DNA of 15,119 nucleotides from Candidatus Binatota bacterium (GTDB lineage: Bacteria; Desulfobacterota; Binatia; Bin18), in contig WTHE01000611.1 of the NCBI GenBank assembly GCA_011523315.1, positions 1 to 15,119 of the forward strand, read 5' to 3'. Position 1 is the first letter of the stretch. Each line of letters opens with the position of its first letter. Shown here piece after piece: positions 1 to 7,488 of this stretch. The notes below the pieces were generated by a model. The model made no database searches and had not been told where the DNA came from. It saw only the letters and a program-made list of their open reading frames with translations. Position numbers and translations under genes: made by a program.

Positions 1-1
1 A

Positions 2-1393
2 CCGAACGCAACCGCCGGCGCGGCCTCGGGGAGCCTCATTACCCGCCGTTTTCTCAATCGACCCGCCTCGGCCGCCCTTCCCGGCTCCGCCGGACCTGAA
101 CGCGAACACAACCTTGCCCGGCACAAAGCGAATCAGCATCGGGCGGTCATCCTGGCTGCCGTCGCCCATGGCCAGAGCCGCATCCGTAACTGTTCTCTGG
201 GCGGGGATAACCGCAGCACAATCGGCGCTTTCCAGGAACTGGGGGTCGAGATTGCGCATGACGGCACCGAGGCGCTTGTCACGGGTCGGGGTTGGGACGG
301 ATTGCGGGCGCCCTCAAAGCCCCTCGCCTGCGGCAATTCGGGGACGACTACCCGCCTGTTGTGTGGCGTCTTGTCGGGCCGGAGTTTTGCCTCCCGGCTT
401 GACGGTGATGCGTCGCTTCGTCGCCGGCCAATGAGTCGGGTGATCGATCCGCTGTGCCAGATGGGTGCCAGGATCACGGGTGAGGACGGCACAAACCGTC
501 TGCCCCTGCACATCCACGGCCTCGGCCCGGCTCAGACGCTGCGCTCGATAGACTACCGCAGCCCGGTGGCCAGCGCCCAGGTCAAGTCAGCCATTCTGTT
601 GGCCGGTCTCCAGGCGCAAGGCACAACTCAGGTCTGGGAGCCGGTCCGTTCCCGCGATCATACCGAGCGCTTGCTCGGAGCGTTTGGCGGCCGGGTCGAG
701 GTGCGGGACACAACGGTCTCGGTCGCCGGCCGACAGCGGCTGCACGGCTGCGAGCTTGAGGTGCCCGGCGACCTGTCGTCGGCGGCTTTCTTCATTGGGG
801 CGGGACTGATCGTGCCACACTCCGCCCTGCGCGTGTGCGGCGTTGGGGTCAATCCGACCCGGACCGGGGTGCTTGATATTTTTCAAGCCATGGGCGCGGC
901 GCTGCGCATCGAAAACGCGCGCGAGGTGGGGGGTGAGCCGGTGGGCGATGTGGTGGTCCACGCCAGTCGGCTGCGCGGCACCCGGATTGACGGCGATCTG
1001 GTCGTCCGGGCCATTGACGAGTTTCCGATCATTGCGGTCGCTGCGGCCTGTGCCGAGGGCACGACCGTGATTCGCGGCGCTCAGGAGCTGCGGGTCAAGG
1101 AGAGCGACCGGCTCCAGATGCTTGCCGGCGCGCTCCACGCCCTGGGCGTTGGGGTGACCGAGCTGCCGGATGGGCTGGTCATTGAGGGTCGGGCCGGATC
1201 GGCCCAGCCGTTTCGAGCCGCCCGCGTCTCCAGCGGGGGCGACCACCGCATCGCCATGGCGCTCAGTGTGGCCGGTCTGCGGGCGGCCGGGCCGCTCGCC
1301 CTGGATCAGGCCAGCTGCGTCGATATTTCCTTCCCGGGCTTCTACCGGGTGTTGCAAGAACTGAGCGGTGTTGATATCCGGGCCGTCCGGTAA
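2..1393 (+). CDS. aroA: 3-phosphoshikimate 1-carboxyvinyltransferase (EPSP synthase), 5' partial, apparent frameshift near 137
   Basis: EPSP synthase transfers the enolpyruvyl group of PEP to shikimate-3-phosphate, the sixth step of the shikimate pathway, in the cytoplasm. Seen: LACGNSGTTTRLL, DGDASLRRRPMSRV, SAQVKSAILLAGL, NPTRTGVLDIFQAMGA, IDEFPIIAVAAACAEGTT, RVKESDRL, GGDHRIAMA and a final SFPGFYRVLQEL, which together cover the whole two-domain fold from about residue 25 to the end. The main frame is open back to the window edge but contains no ATG, GTG or TTG before 302, which lies well inside the conserved fold. The expected N-terminal PGDKSISHR motif is split: PGTKRIS is in another frame (117-137) and HRAVILAAVAHGQS follows in the main frame from 137, so one base seems to be missing. 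The true start is therefore upstream of, or before, about 114 and cannot be fixed. The stop is 4 bases before cmk. The identity is secure; whether the gene is intact is not. Confidence 0.9.
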   Translation, partial: PNATAGAASGSLITRRFLNRPASAALPGSAGPEREHNLARHKANQHRAVILAAVAHGQSRIRNCSLGGDNRSTIGAFQELGVEIAHDGTEALVTGRGWDGLRAPSKPLACGNSGTTTRLLCGVLSGRSFASRLDGDASLRRRPMSRVIDPLCQMGARITGEDGTNRLPLHIHGLGPAQTLRSIDYRSPVASAQVKSAILLAGLQAQGTTQVWEPVRSRDHTERLLGAFGGRVEVRDTTVSVAGRQRLHGCELEVPGDLSSAAFFIGAGLIVPHSALRVCGVGVNPTRTGVLDIFQAMGAALRIENAREVGGEPVGDVVVHASRLRGTRIDGDLVVRAIDEFPIIAVAAACAEGTTVIRGAQELRVKESDRLQMLAGALHALGVGVTELPDGLVIEGRAGSAQPFRAARVSSGGDHRIAMALSVAGLRAAGPLALDQASCVDISFPGFYRVLQELSGVDIRAVR

Positions 1394-1397
1394 GGCT

Positions 1398-2234
1398 ATG
1401 AAAAAAGATCTGATCATCGCCCTCGACGGTCCGGCCGGAGCCGGCAAAAGCTCGGCCAGCCGCCTGTTGGCCGAGCGTCTGGGCTATCGCTATGTTGATA
1501 CCGGAGCGCTGTATCGGGCGGTCGGCCTGCTGGTCTGGGAGCAAGGGCTCGACCCCGAGGACGCGACGGCCCTGGGACCGGTGTGCGAGGCGCTTGATGT
1601 TCGCTTTGAGCCGGGGTCGGGTGGCCAGCGTCTGTTTGTGGGACAGCGGGATGTGACCGAGCGGATTCGGCGTCCCGAGGTGAGTCAGATGGCCTCTCGG
1701 GTATCGGCCCAGCCGCTCGTGCGTGCGCGTTTGCTGACGGTCCAGCGCGAGTTGGGCTGCGGCGGAGGGGTGGTGGTCGAGGGTCGGGATATTGGAACCG
1801 TGGTCTTTCCCGAGGCCGATCTCAAGGTCTACCTGGATGCCTCGGCCGAAGAACGCAGCCGGCGGCGCCATCAAGAATTCCGCCACACGGGCCGCCCGAC
1901 TTCTCTGGCGCTGACGCGCCGCGCTATGCAGGAACGGGACGAGCGGGACACGGGGCGCAGCCATGCGCCGCTGCGCCCGGCCGCCGATGCCGTCATTCTT
2001 GACACCACCGACCTCAGCCTGGCAGAAGTGGTGGACGCGCTCGCCACGTATGTAGAGAACTGTGCAAGTGGCGATGCAAAAAGGAAAAAGCACGGAGCGC
2101 GGCTCTTGCAACCTGATGGAGAGGGGGGTATGGAGAGGCGAGAAGCAGGCAGCTTCCCAGGGGGTACACACGCACATGGAACACAACACCGAACACGAAC
2201 AAACCCAGGCTCAAAACGGGCAGACCGCCACTGA
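1398..2234 (+). CDS. cmk: cytidylate kinase, with unusual C-terminal extension
   Basis: Cytidylate kinase phosphorylates CMP and dCMP with ATP in pyrimidine nucleotide synthesis. Seen: P-loop GPAGAGKSSASRLLAE near the N-terminus, YVDTGALYRAV, the substrate-binding VVEGRDIGTVVFPEADLKVY, the lid arginine region RRRHQEF, and RDERDTGRSHAPLRPA followed by VILDTTDLSLAEVV. The start chosen is the ATG 4 bases after the aroA stop, giving MKKDLIIALDGPAG; an in-frame upstream start at 1368 would lie inside aroA. The predicted product is 278 residues, but the family normally ends around 220-230, that is near base 2070. The last 50-odd residues (KRKKHGARLL onward) are basic, low in family resemblance, and run 59 bases into rpsA. 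A shift of one frame within the two A5 runs at 2077-2088 would end the protein at a TGA near 2114. The function is confident; the C-terminus is doubtful. Confidence 0.93.
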   Translation: MKKDLIIALDGPAGAGKSSASRLLAERLGYRYVDTGALYRAVGLLVWEQGLDPEDATALGPVCEALDVRFEPGSGGQRLFVGQRDVTERIRRPEVSQMASRVSAQPLVRARLLTVQRELGCGGGVVVEGRDIGTVVFPEADLKVYLDASAEERSRRRHQEFRHTGRPTSLALTRRAMQERDERDTGRSHAPLRPAADAVILDTTDLSLAEVVDALATYVENCASGDAKRKKHGARLLQPDGEGGMERREAGSFPGGTHAHGTQHRTRTNPGSKRADRH

Positions 2235-4008
2235 GAGCCTGGCTCAGCCGGAAAGCCCCCCCCAAGAGAGACAGGAAGAGGGACAGGAAGAGGGGCCGGC
2301 CGGCGGACCTGAAGATTGCAGCCAACTGTTGGAGCAGAGCTTGCAGACGGTCAAACCCGGCGAAGTCGTCCGGGGGCGGGTGGTGAACATCGGACCCGAG
2401 GTGGTCACGATCGACATCGGCTATAAGTCGGAGGGACAGATCCCCGTGGCCGAGTTTCGCTCGCGGGACGGAGAAGTCACTATAAGTGAGGGCGATGAGA
2501 TCGAGGTCTTTTTTGATTCGGCCGACGCCGAGCAGGAAGGCGTGGTGCTGTCTCGAGCCAAGGCCGAAGAGTTTCGGGTGTGGCACAAGATTGAGGACGC
2601 CTTCAGCAATAATGTGCCCATCGAGGGCAGCATCGTCGGCAAGGTCAAGGGCGGTCTCAAGGTCGATATTGGGGTTTCGGCCTTTTTGCCCGGCTCACAC
2701 GTCGATTTACGACCGGTGCGGGATCTGGATCGTTTCATCGGACGTCGGGAGAAGTTTGCGGTCCTGAAGTTTAATCGCTCACGGGCCAATGTGGTGGTCT
2801 CGCGCCGAACGGTTCTGGAGCAGGAACGGGCGACCCTGCGCGAAGAGACGCTGAAGCTGCTTGAGGAGGGGGTCATTCTGGAGGGAACGGTCAAGAATAT
2901 CACCGACTACGGGGCGTTTGTCGATCTCGGTGGCATCGACGGCCTGTTGCACGTGACCGATATGTCGTGGGGCCGTGTCGGCCACCCGTCGGAAATGGTC
3001 AAGACCGGCGAGACCGTCAAGATCGTGGTCCTCAAGTACGATGCCAAGCGCGAGCGGGTCTCGCTGGGTCTCAAGCAGCTGATTCCCGATCCCTGGCTCA
3101 CCGTTGCCGAGCGTTATACGGTCGAGGGTCGCGTGCACGGAAAAGTCGTCAGCCTGGCCGATTACGGCGCCTTTGTCGAGTTGGAGAGCGGTGTCGAGGG
3201 CTTGCTGCATGTGTCCGAAATGTCGTGGACCAAGCGCATCACTCATCCCTCCAAGCTGCTGTCGGTCGGGGATGAGGTCGATGTCGTTGTGCTGGACATT
3301 AACCCCGACCACCGGCGTATCTCCCTGGGGCTCAAGCAGATTTCGCCCAATCCGTGGGAGCTGGTGCGGATGAACCATCCGGTCGGCAGCCATATTTCGG
3401 GCAAGGTCAAGAGCATCACTGACTTCGGCGTGTTCGTCGAGGTTGAGGACGGCATCGACGGCCTGGCCCACATTTCTGATCTGCACTGGACAAAAAAGAT
3501 CAAACATCCCTCAGAGTTGTTCAAAAAGGGCGATGAGGTGGAGGCGGTCATCCTTGGGGTGGACGTGGCAAACGAGCGGGTCTCGCTGGGCATCAAACAG
3601 GCCGCAGCGGATCCGTGGCAGACCTTGGCCGAGCGCCACCCGATCGGCAGTCGGATCAACGGCAAGATCACCAGCGTGACCGACTTCGGTGTGTTTGTCG
3701 AAGTCGAAGACGGGGTCGAGGGACTGGTCCATATCTCTCAGCTGTCGACCGAACGGGTCGAGAAACCGTCTGCGCTGTTTGACGTCGGGACCGAGGTCGA
3801 GGCTGAGGTCATCCACATTGACGCCCGGGAACACAAGATGGGCCTGAGCATTAAAGCCCTGCGGCGGACCGAAGAGCGGGCCGAGATGGAGGCGTATTTG
3901 CAGCGGGAACGGGAAGAGGCGCGGTTTTCCTTTGAGGATATTCTGGGTGAGGAATTACGCCTGGACCGGGATGAGGCTGAGGACAAGAACGACCGGCAGA
4001 AAGCCTGA
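2176..4008 (+). CDS. rpsA: 30S ribosomal protein S1
   Basis: S1 binds mRNA leaders and brings them to the 30S subunit. Six S1 (OB-fold) repeats are visible in the 610-residue product, starting around residues 61 (PGEVVRGRVV), 148 (PIEGSIVGKVKGGLKV), 231 (GVILEGTVKNITDYGAFV), 316, 403 (ISGKVKSITDFGVFV) and 490. Repeats 3 to 6 share the DYGAFV/DFGVFV, GLLHVSEMSW and RISLGLKQ signatures that mark genuine ribosomal S1 rather than a lone S1-domain protein. The first 55 residues form an acidic, glutamine-rich extension that includes a duplicated QEEG unit. The start at 2176 (MEHNTEHEQ) follows a purine-rich stretch AGGGGG at about 2159; an in-frame ATG at 2116 is possible but would add residues overlapping cmk. 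The C-terminal tail after residue 565 is charged and helical (EERAEMEAYLQREREEAR). The order cmk-rpsA-ihfB is typical of Proteobacteria. Confidence 0.97.
   Translation: MEHNTEHEQTQAQNGQTATESLAQPESPPQERQEEGQEEGPAGGPEDCSQLLEQSLQTVKPGEVVRGRVVNIGPEVVTIDIGYKSEGQIPVAEFRSRDGEVTISEGDEIEVFFDSADAEQEGVVLSRAKAEEFRVWHKIEDAFSNNVPIEGSIVGKVKGGLKVDIGVSAFLPGSHVDLRPVRDLDRFIGRREKFAVLKFNRSRANVVVSRRTVLEQERATLREETLKLLEEGVILEGTVKNITDYGAFVDLGGIDGLLHVTDMSWGRVGHPSEMVKTGETVKIVVLKYDAKRERVSLGLKQLIPDPWLTVAERYTVEGRVHGKVVSLADYGAFVELESGVEGLLHVSEMSWTKRITHPSKLLSVGDEVDVVVLDINPDHRRISLGLKQISPNPWELVRMNHPVGSHISGKVKSITDFGVFVEVEDGIDGLAHISDLHWTKKIKHPSELFKKGDEVEAVILGVDVANERVSLGIKQAAADPWQTLAERHPIGSRINGKITSVTDFGVFVEVEDGVEGLVHISQLSTERVEKPSALFDVGTEVEAEVIHIDAREHKMGLSIKALRRTEERAEMEAYLQREREEARFSFEDILGEELRLDRDEAEDKNDRQKA
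2270..2293 (+). repeat. tandem 12-base duplication in rpsA N-terminal extension
   Basis: GACAGGAAGAGG occurs twice in a row (2270-2281 and 2282-2293). It is in frame, so copy number changes would lengthen or shorten the acidic N-terminal tail of S1 by four residues without breaking the gene. A run of eight C (2256-2263) lies just before it. Confidence 0.85.
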
Positions 4009-4019
4009 GGGGCAGGGCG

Positions 4020-4391
4020 GTGACCAAGCGGGATCTCATCGAGGAAGTAGCCGAGCAATACCCCCGTTTCTCACGGCGCGAAGTCGAGGTCATGGTCAAC
4101 GCGGTGTTTGATAGCATGACGCAGGCGTTAGTGCAGGGCGAACGGATCGAAATCCGGGGATTTGGAAGTTTCATCATCAAGGACCGCCCGGCTCGTGAGG
4201 GGCGCAATCCGCGCACCGGTATGGTTGTCCCGGTGGCGGCCAAGCGCGTGTTGTTGTTCAAGGTCGGCAAAGAACTCCGACTCCGGGTGGACCATAAAAC
4301 GGCGCCGACCCAGGCGAGTGTGCCGGCGTCGGACGGTGCGCCCGCCGGCTTGCGTCCGCAGCCCCAGACCGAAAGCGCAGAGGAGAGGTAA
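4020..4391 (+). CDS. ihfB: integration host factor beta / HU-family DNA-binding protein
   Basis: A small nucleoid protein of the HU/IHF family that bends DNA as a dimer. Seen: N-terminal helices TKRDLIEEVAEQYPRFSRR and EVEVMVNAVFDSM, the family core ERIEIRGFGSFIIKDRPARE, and the DNA-intercalating arm GRNPRTG with proline at residue 64, then KRVLLFKVGKELRLRV. The start is a GTG at 4020, 11 bases after the rpsA stop and preceded by GAGGGGCAGGG as ribosome-binding site. The 123-residue product is about 30 residues longer than a usual IHF-beta (about 94); the added tail (residues 92-123) is rich in A, P, Q and S. The arm carries VAAKRVLLFK where relatives more often read VPAKRVPYFK. The position right after rpsA and the IEIRGFGSF wording favour IHF-beta over HU, but a partner alpha subunit is not in this window. 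Confidence 0.9.
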   Translation: MTKRDLIEEVAEQYPRFSRREVEVMVNAVFDSMTQALVQGERIEIRGFGSFIIKDRPAREGRNPRTGMVVPVAAKRVLLFKVGKELRLRVDHKTAPTQASVPASDGAPAGLRPQPQTESAEER

Positions 4392-4399
4392 AGATCGCA

Positions 4400-5821
4400 G
4401 TGCAACATCCCAGCGAAACCCTACGTCAGGAAGCCCGGACGCTTGGAGACCTGAAAACGGCGGGCTATCAGGTCCTTTCCGTACGCGAAGAGATGCGGAC
4501 CAATCTGTTGCGTATGCTCGCGGCGGACGACCAGATCCTGCCCGGTATTATCGGCTATGAAGACAGCGTGATTCCGGATATCGAGAACGCTGTCCTGGCC
4601 GGCCATCACATGGTGTTCCTGGGCGAACGGGGCCAGGCCAAGTCACGGATTATTCGCGGCCTGATCTCCCTGTTGGACCCCTACGTGCCGATCATCCGGG
4701 ACGCCGAGATTCCGGAGAACCCTTTTGTTCCGATCTCGCCCCAGGGCCGGCGGCTGGTGGCCGAGCGGGGTGACGAGGTGGAGATCGCGTGGCTGGAGCG
4801 CGAGGAACGCTACGCCGAAAAGCTGGCCACCCCGGACGTGGCGGTGGCCGACTTGATCGGCGAGGTTGATCCGATCAAGGTTGCCGAGGGGCGCTATCTG
4901 TCCAACGAGGAGACCGTGCACTACGGGCTCATTCCCCGCACCAACCGCGGTATCTTTGCCATCAATGAGCTGCCCGATCTGACCGAAAAAGTCCAGGTCG
5001 GTCTGTTCAATCTGATGGAAGAGAAAGACGTTCAGATCAAGGGCTTCAAAATCCGTCTGCCGGTCGATGTGATGATTGTGGCCAGCGCCAACCCGGAAGA
5101 CTACACCAGCCGGGGGCGGATTATCACCCCGCTCAAAGACCGCTTCGATGTTCAGATTCGGACCCATTACCCGCGCTCGCTCGACCATGAGATCTCGATC
5201 ATGGAACAAGAGGCCACGATCTTTCCGCGCGGCGAACGGGTGTTCCAGGTGCCGCAGTTCATGAAGGAGATTCTGGCCCAGCTGACCATGGAGGCGCGCA
5301 ATTCGAGCGAGATCAACCAGGCCTCGGGGGTCAGCGTCCGGGTGACGATCAACAATTTTGAGAGTCTGCTCAGCAACGCCGAGAAACGCGCCGTGCGCCT
5401 CGGCGAGACGGACGTGGTGCCCAGGATCAGCGATCTGCACGCGTTGTATCCCTCGACTGCCGGCAAGATTGAGCTGGAGTACTCGGGCGAGGAGAAGAAA
5501 GACGGCGAGATCATTGAGCGGCTGATCAGCCGAGCGGTGCAAAAGGTGTTTGATCAACACCTGAGCGTCGAAGGCTTGGCCCCGGTCGTGGACCATTTCA
5601 AGAATGGTTGGGGCGTCGAGATTTCGGATGGCATGGCGGCCGAGGACTATGTGGAAAGTCAACACACGATCACCGGGCTGGCCGATGGTCTCAAAATCCT
5701 GGGGGTGGATTCGCAACCGAGTCTGATTGCGGCGGCGACCGAGTTCATCCTCGAAGGCCTCCATCTGCACCAGAAACTCAATAAAGAGAGCGAAGGCGGG
5801 CGCGCTACCTATCGGGCCTAG
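4400..5821 (+). CDS. MoxR/magnesium-chelatase-I-type AAA+ ATPase
   Basis: A 473-residue AAA+ ATPase of the helix-2-insert clade that includes MoxR, RavA and ChlI/BchI. Seen: Walker A GERGQAKS (residues 75-82), in which alanine before the lysine is normal for MoxR-like proteins; Walker B GIFAINE with E190; sensor 1 VASANPEDYTSRGR with N231; arginine finger in TPLKDRFD (R248); and a long C-terminal helical lid. The start is a GTG 8 bases after the ihfB stop, with AGAGGT upstream as ribosome-binding site. The next gene encodes a VWA-domain protein, the usual partner of this ATPase class; such pairs are thought to act as metal-insertion or complex-assembly chaperones. No chlorophyll or cobalamin genes are nearby, so a true chelatase role is unlikely. 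From memory it recalls the Mycobacterium tuberculosis Rv0958/Rv0959 pair, which was not checked here. Confidence 0.88.
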   Translation: MQHPSETLRQEARTLGDLKTAGYQVLSVREEMRTNLLRMLAADDQILPGIIGYEDSVIPDIENAVLAGHHMVFLGERGQAKSRIIRGLISLLDPYVPIIRDAEIPENPFVPISPQGRRLVAERGDEVEIAWLEREERYAEKLATPDVAVADLIGEVDPIKVAEGRYLSNEETVHYGLIPRTNRGIFAINELPDLTEKVQVGLFNLMEEKDVQIKGFKIRLPVDVMIVASANPEDYTSRGRIITPLKDRFDVQIRTHYPRSLDHEISIMEQEATIFPRGERVFQVPQFMKEILAQLTMEARNSSEINQASGVSVRVTINNFESLLSNAEKRAVRLGETDVVPRISDLHALYPSTAGKIELEYSGEEKKDGEIIERLISRAVQKVFDQHLSVEGLAPVVDHFKNGWGVEISDGMAAEDYVESQHTITGLADGLKILGVDSQPSLIAAATEFILEGLHLHQKLNKESEGGRATYRA

Positions 5822-5831
5822 CCGCCCCTCA

Positions 5832-5851
5832 GGTCCGGGATTCTCCCGACC
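5832..5851 (+). other. short hairpin between ATPase and VWA genes
   Basis: GGT-C-CGGGA and TCCCG-ACC can pair (8 bp with one bulged C) around a three-base loop in the 60-base gap. There is no T-run after it, so it is a poor Rho-independent terminator. It may stabilise or attenuate the transcript between the two partner genes. Confidence 0.35.
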
Positions 5852-5881
5852 TTGTGGCTAGGCCCAGCACAGGCTCACGGC

Positions 5882-7480
5882 ATGATCACCATACGCTATA
5901 CCGCCTGGGACGGGAGTCAGCGGGTCCAGCTGTCTGCCGACAAGGTCTTCCAGGAGTTGGCCGACCATCTGTCGGCCACCGACGACATGCGCCAGGCCAT
6001 GGACAAACTCATGCGCCAGGGCGTGGAGGGCGAGAACGACGAAAAGCTCAAGGGCTTGGACGACCTGGTCCGCGACCTGCGTGAGCAGATGCGCGAGCGC
6101 TACCGCCAGGCCAATCTGGACTCGTCCTTGGACGAGATGCAGGACAAGCTGAATCAGATCCTGAACCAGGAGCGCAACACGCTTCAGCAGCGCCGTCCGC
6201 AGAAGCCCGAGTTACAAAAAAACGAGGAGTTTCTCGACCGGCTGCCCCAGCGGATGAGCGATAAAATGGAGAAGCTCAGCCGCTATCCGTTCGAGGACGA
6301 AGCCGCCCAAGAGGCGTTTGACGAACTCATGCAGGAGTTCGAGAACATCCGTTCTCTGGAGGACTTTCAGCGGCGCTATAACGATTTGTTCAACGGCCCC
6401 CAGTCGCTGACCTATGACGAGGCGCTCGACCTGATGAAAGAGATGACCCAGCTGCAGGAGATGGAGCAAAACCTGCTGTCGGGCCAACCCGAGAAAATCG
6501 ATCCCAACATGCTCCAGGATATGCTCGGCCAAGGCGCACTCCAAGACTTTGAGAACCTGCAACAGATGCAGGCCTTGTTGCAGGAGGCCGGGTTTGTCAT
6601 CCCTCGCGAAGGGCGCTTGATGCTGTCGCCCAAGGGCATCCGACGCATCGGCCAGTTGGCGCTCCAGGACATTTATGCCACCCTGCTCCGGGACCGCTCC
6701 GGCGCTCACGCCGCCGACCACCGGGGGATTGCCGAGATCAAGGTCAACGAGACCAAGCCCTACGCCTACGGCGATCCCTTCCATCTCGATCTGGTCGGCA
6801 CCCTCAAAAAGTCGTTGACGCGCCACGGCAGCGGGGTGCCGCTGCGTATCCAGCCCGACGATTTTACGGTGTATGAAACCGACCACGCGACGACCACCTC
6901 GACCGTCCTGCTGCTCGATATGAGTTGGTCGATGAGCTGGGAGGGACGCTTCGCCGCAGCCAAAAAAGTGGCCCTGGCCCTGGAGAGCCTGATTCGGACG
7001 CGCTATCCGCGCGACTATTTTGCCATCGTCGGTTTCTTTACCCGGGCGGTTGAGCTGAAAGTCAAGGATCTGCCCGAAGCCAGCTGGAATATGGGCGATC
7101 CGTTCACCAATCTGCAGGACGGCATTCGCCTGGCCTCAGACCTGATTCATCGCCATCCGAGCCAGAACCGACAGATCATCGTGGTGACCGACGGACAGCC
7201 GACGGCCTATTTTTCTCATGGTCGGCTGTACTGTGAGTGGCCCTTGTCGTTTGGCGGAATCAGCATGCGTGCTGCCCAGGAAACGCTCAGAGAGGTCGAG
7301 CGGGCCACCCAGCGCGGGGTGACGATTAATACGTTCATGCTCGACGATAGCCCCAGCCTGCGGGCCTTTGTGGAGAAAATGACCCAGCTCAACCGGGGCC
7401 GGGCGTTCTATACCCGGCCCGACAGCCTGGGAGAATATCTGCTGGTCGATTACGTGTCGAAGAAAAAAAAGAAACTCTAA
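5882..7480 (+). CDS. VWA-domain protein, partner of the upstream AAA+ ATPase
   Basis: A 532-residue soluble protein without signal peptide or membrane segment. Residues about 20-240 are strongly charged, glutamine-rich and predicted helical or coiled coil (for example LDEMQDKLNQILNQERNTL). Residues about 338-525 form a von Willebrand A domain with a complete MIDAS metal site: DMSWS (346-350), T409 in GDPFTNL and D437 in VVTDGQPT. The tail ends in five lysines (SKKKKKL), encoded over a run of eight A. The start chosen is ATG 5882; a TTG at 5852 would add ten residues of little character. Neither has a clear Shine-Dalgarno site, so translation may depend on read-through from the ATPase gene. 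Known pattern: ChlI-ChlD and MoxR-VWA pairs, in which the VWA protein binds both the ATPase ring and a target. The target here is unknown. Confidence 0.87.
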   Translation: MITIRYTAWDGSQRVQLSADKVFQELADHLSATDDMRQAMDKLMRQGVEGENDEKLKGLDDLVRDLREQMRERYRQANLDSSLDEMQDKLNQILNQERNTLQQRRPQKPELQKNEEFLDRLPQRMSDKMEKLSRYPFEDEAAQEAFDELMQEFENIRSLEDFQRRYNDLFNGPQSLTYDEALDLMKEMTQLQEMEQNLLSGQPEKIDPNMLQDMLGQGALQDFENLQQMQALLQEAGFVIPREGRLMLSPKGIRRIGQLALQDIYATLLRDRSGAHAADHRGIAEIKVNETKPYAYGDPFHLDLVGTLKKSLTRHGSGVPLRIQPDDFTVYETDHATTTSTVLLLDMSWSMSWEGRFAAAKKVALALESLIRTRYPRDYFAIVGFFTRAVELKVKDLPEASWNMGDPFTNLQDGIRLASDLIHRHPSQNRQIIVVTDGQPTAYFSHGRLYCEWPLSFGGISMRAAQETLREVERATQRGVTINTFMLDDSPSLRAFVEKMTQLNRGRAFYTRPDSLGEYLLVDYVSKKKKKL

Positions 7481-7488
7481 CTGACGCC

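Noticed and set aside
587..1447. 286-codon open frame antisense to aroA
   Set aside because: High-GC shadow of aroA; no domain, no ribosome-binding site, and the sense strand carries a fully conserved enzyme.
2106..2134. TTGCAA-N17-TATGGA as an rpsA promoter
   Set aside because: The -10 matches only 3 of 6 positions, and the region may be part of cmk; too weak to list as a feature.
4643..5770. 375-codon open frame antisense to the AAA+ ATPase gene
   Set aside because: Mirror of a conserved ATPase in a GC-rich genome; its protein is H/L/R-rich with no recognisable motif.
4400..7480. True magnesium or cobalt chelatase operon
   Set aside because: No large (H/CobN) subunit or tetrapyrrole gene nearby, and the VWA protein lacks the AAA-like front half of ChlD.
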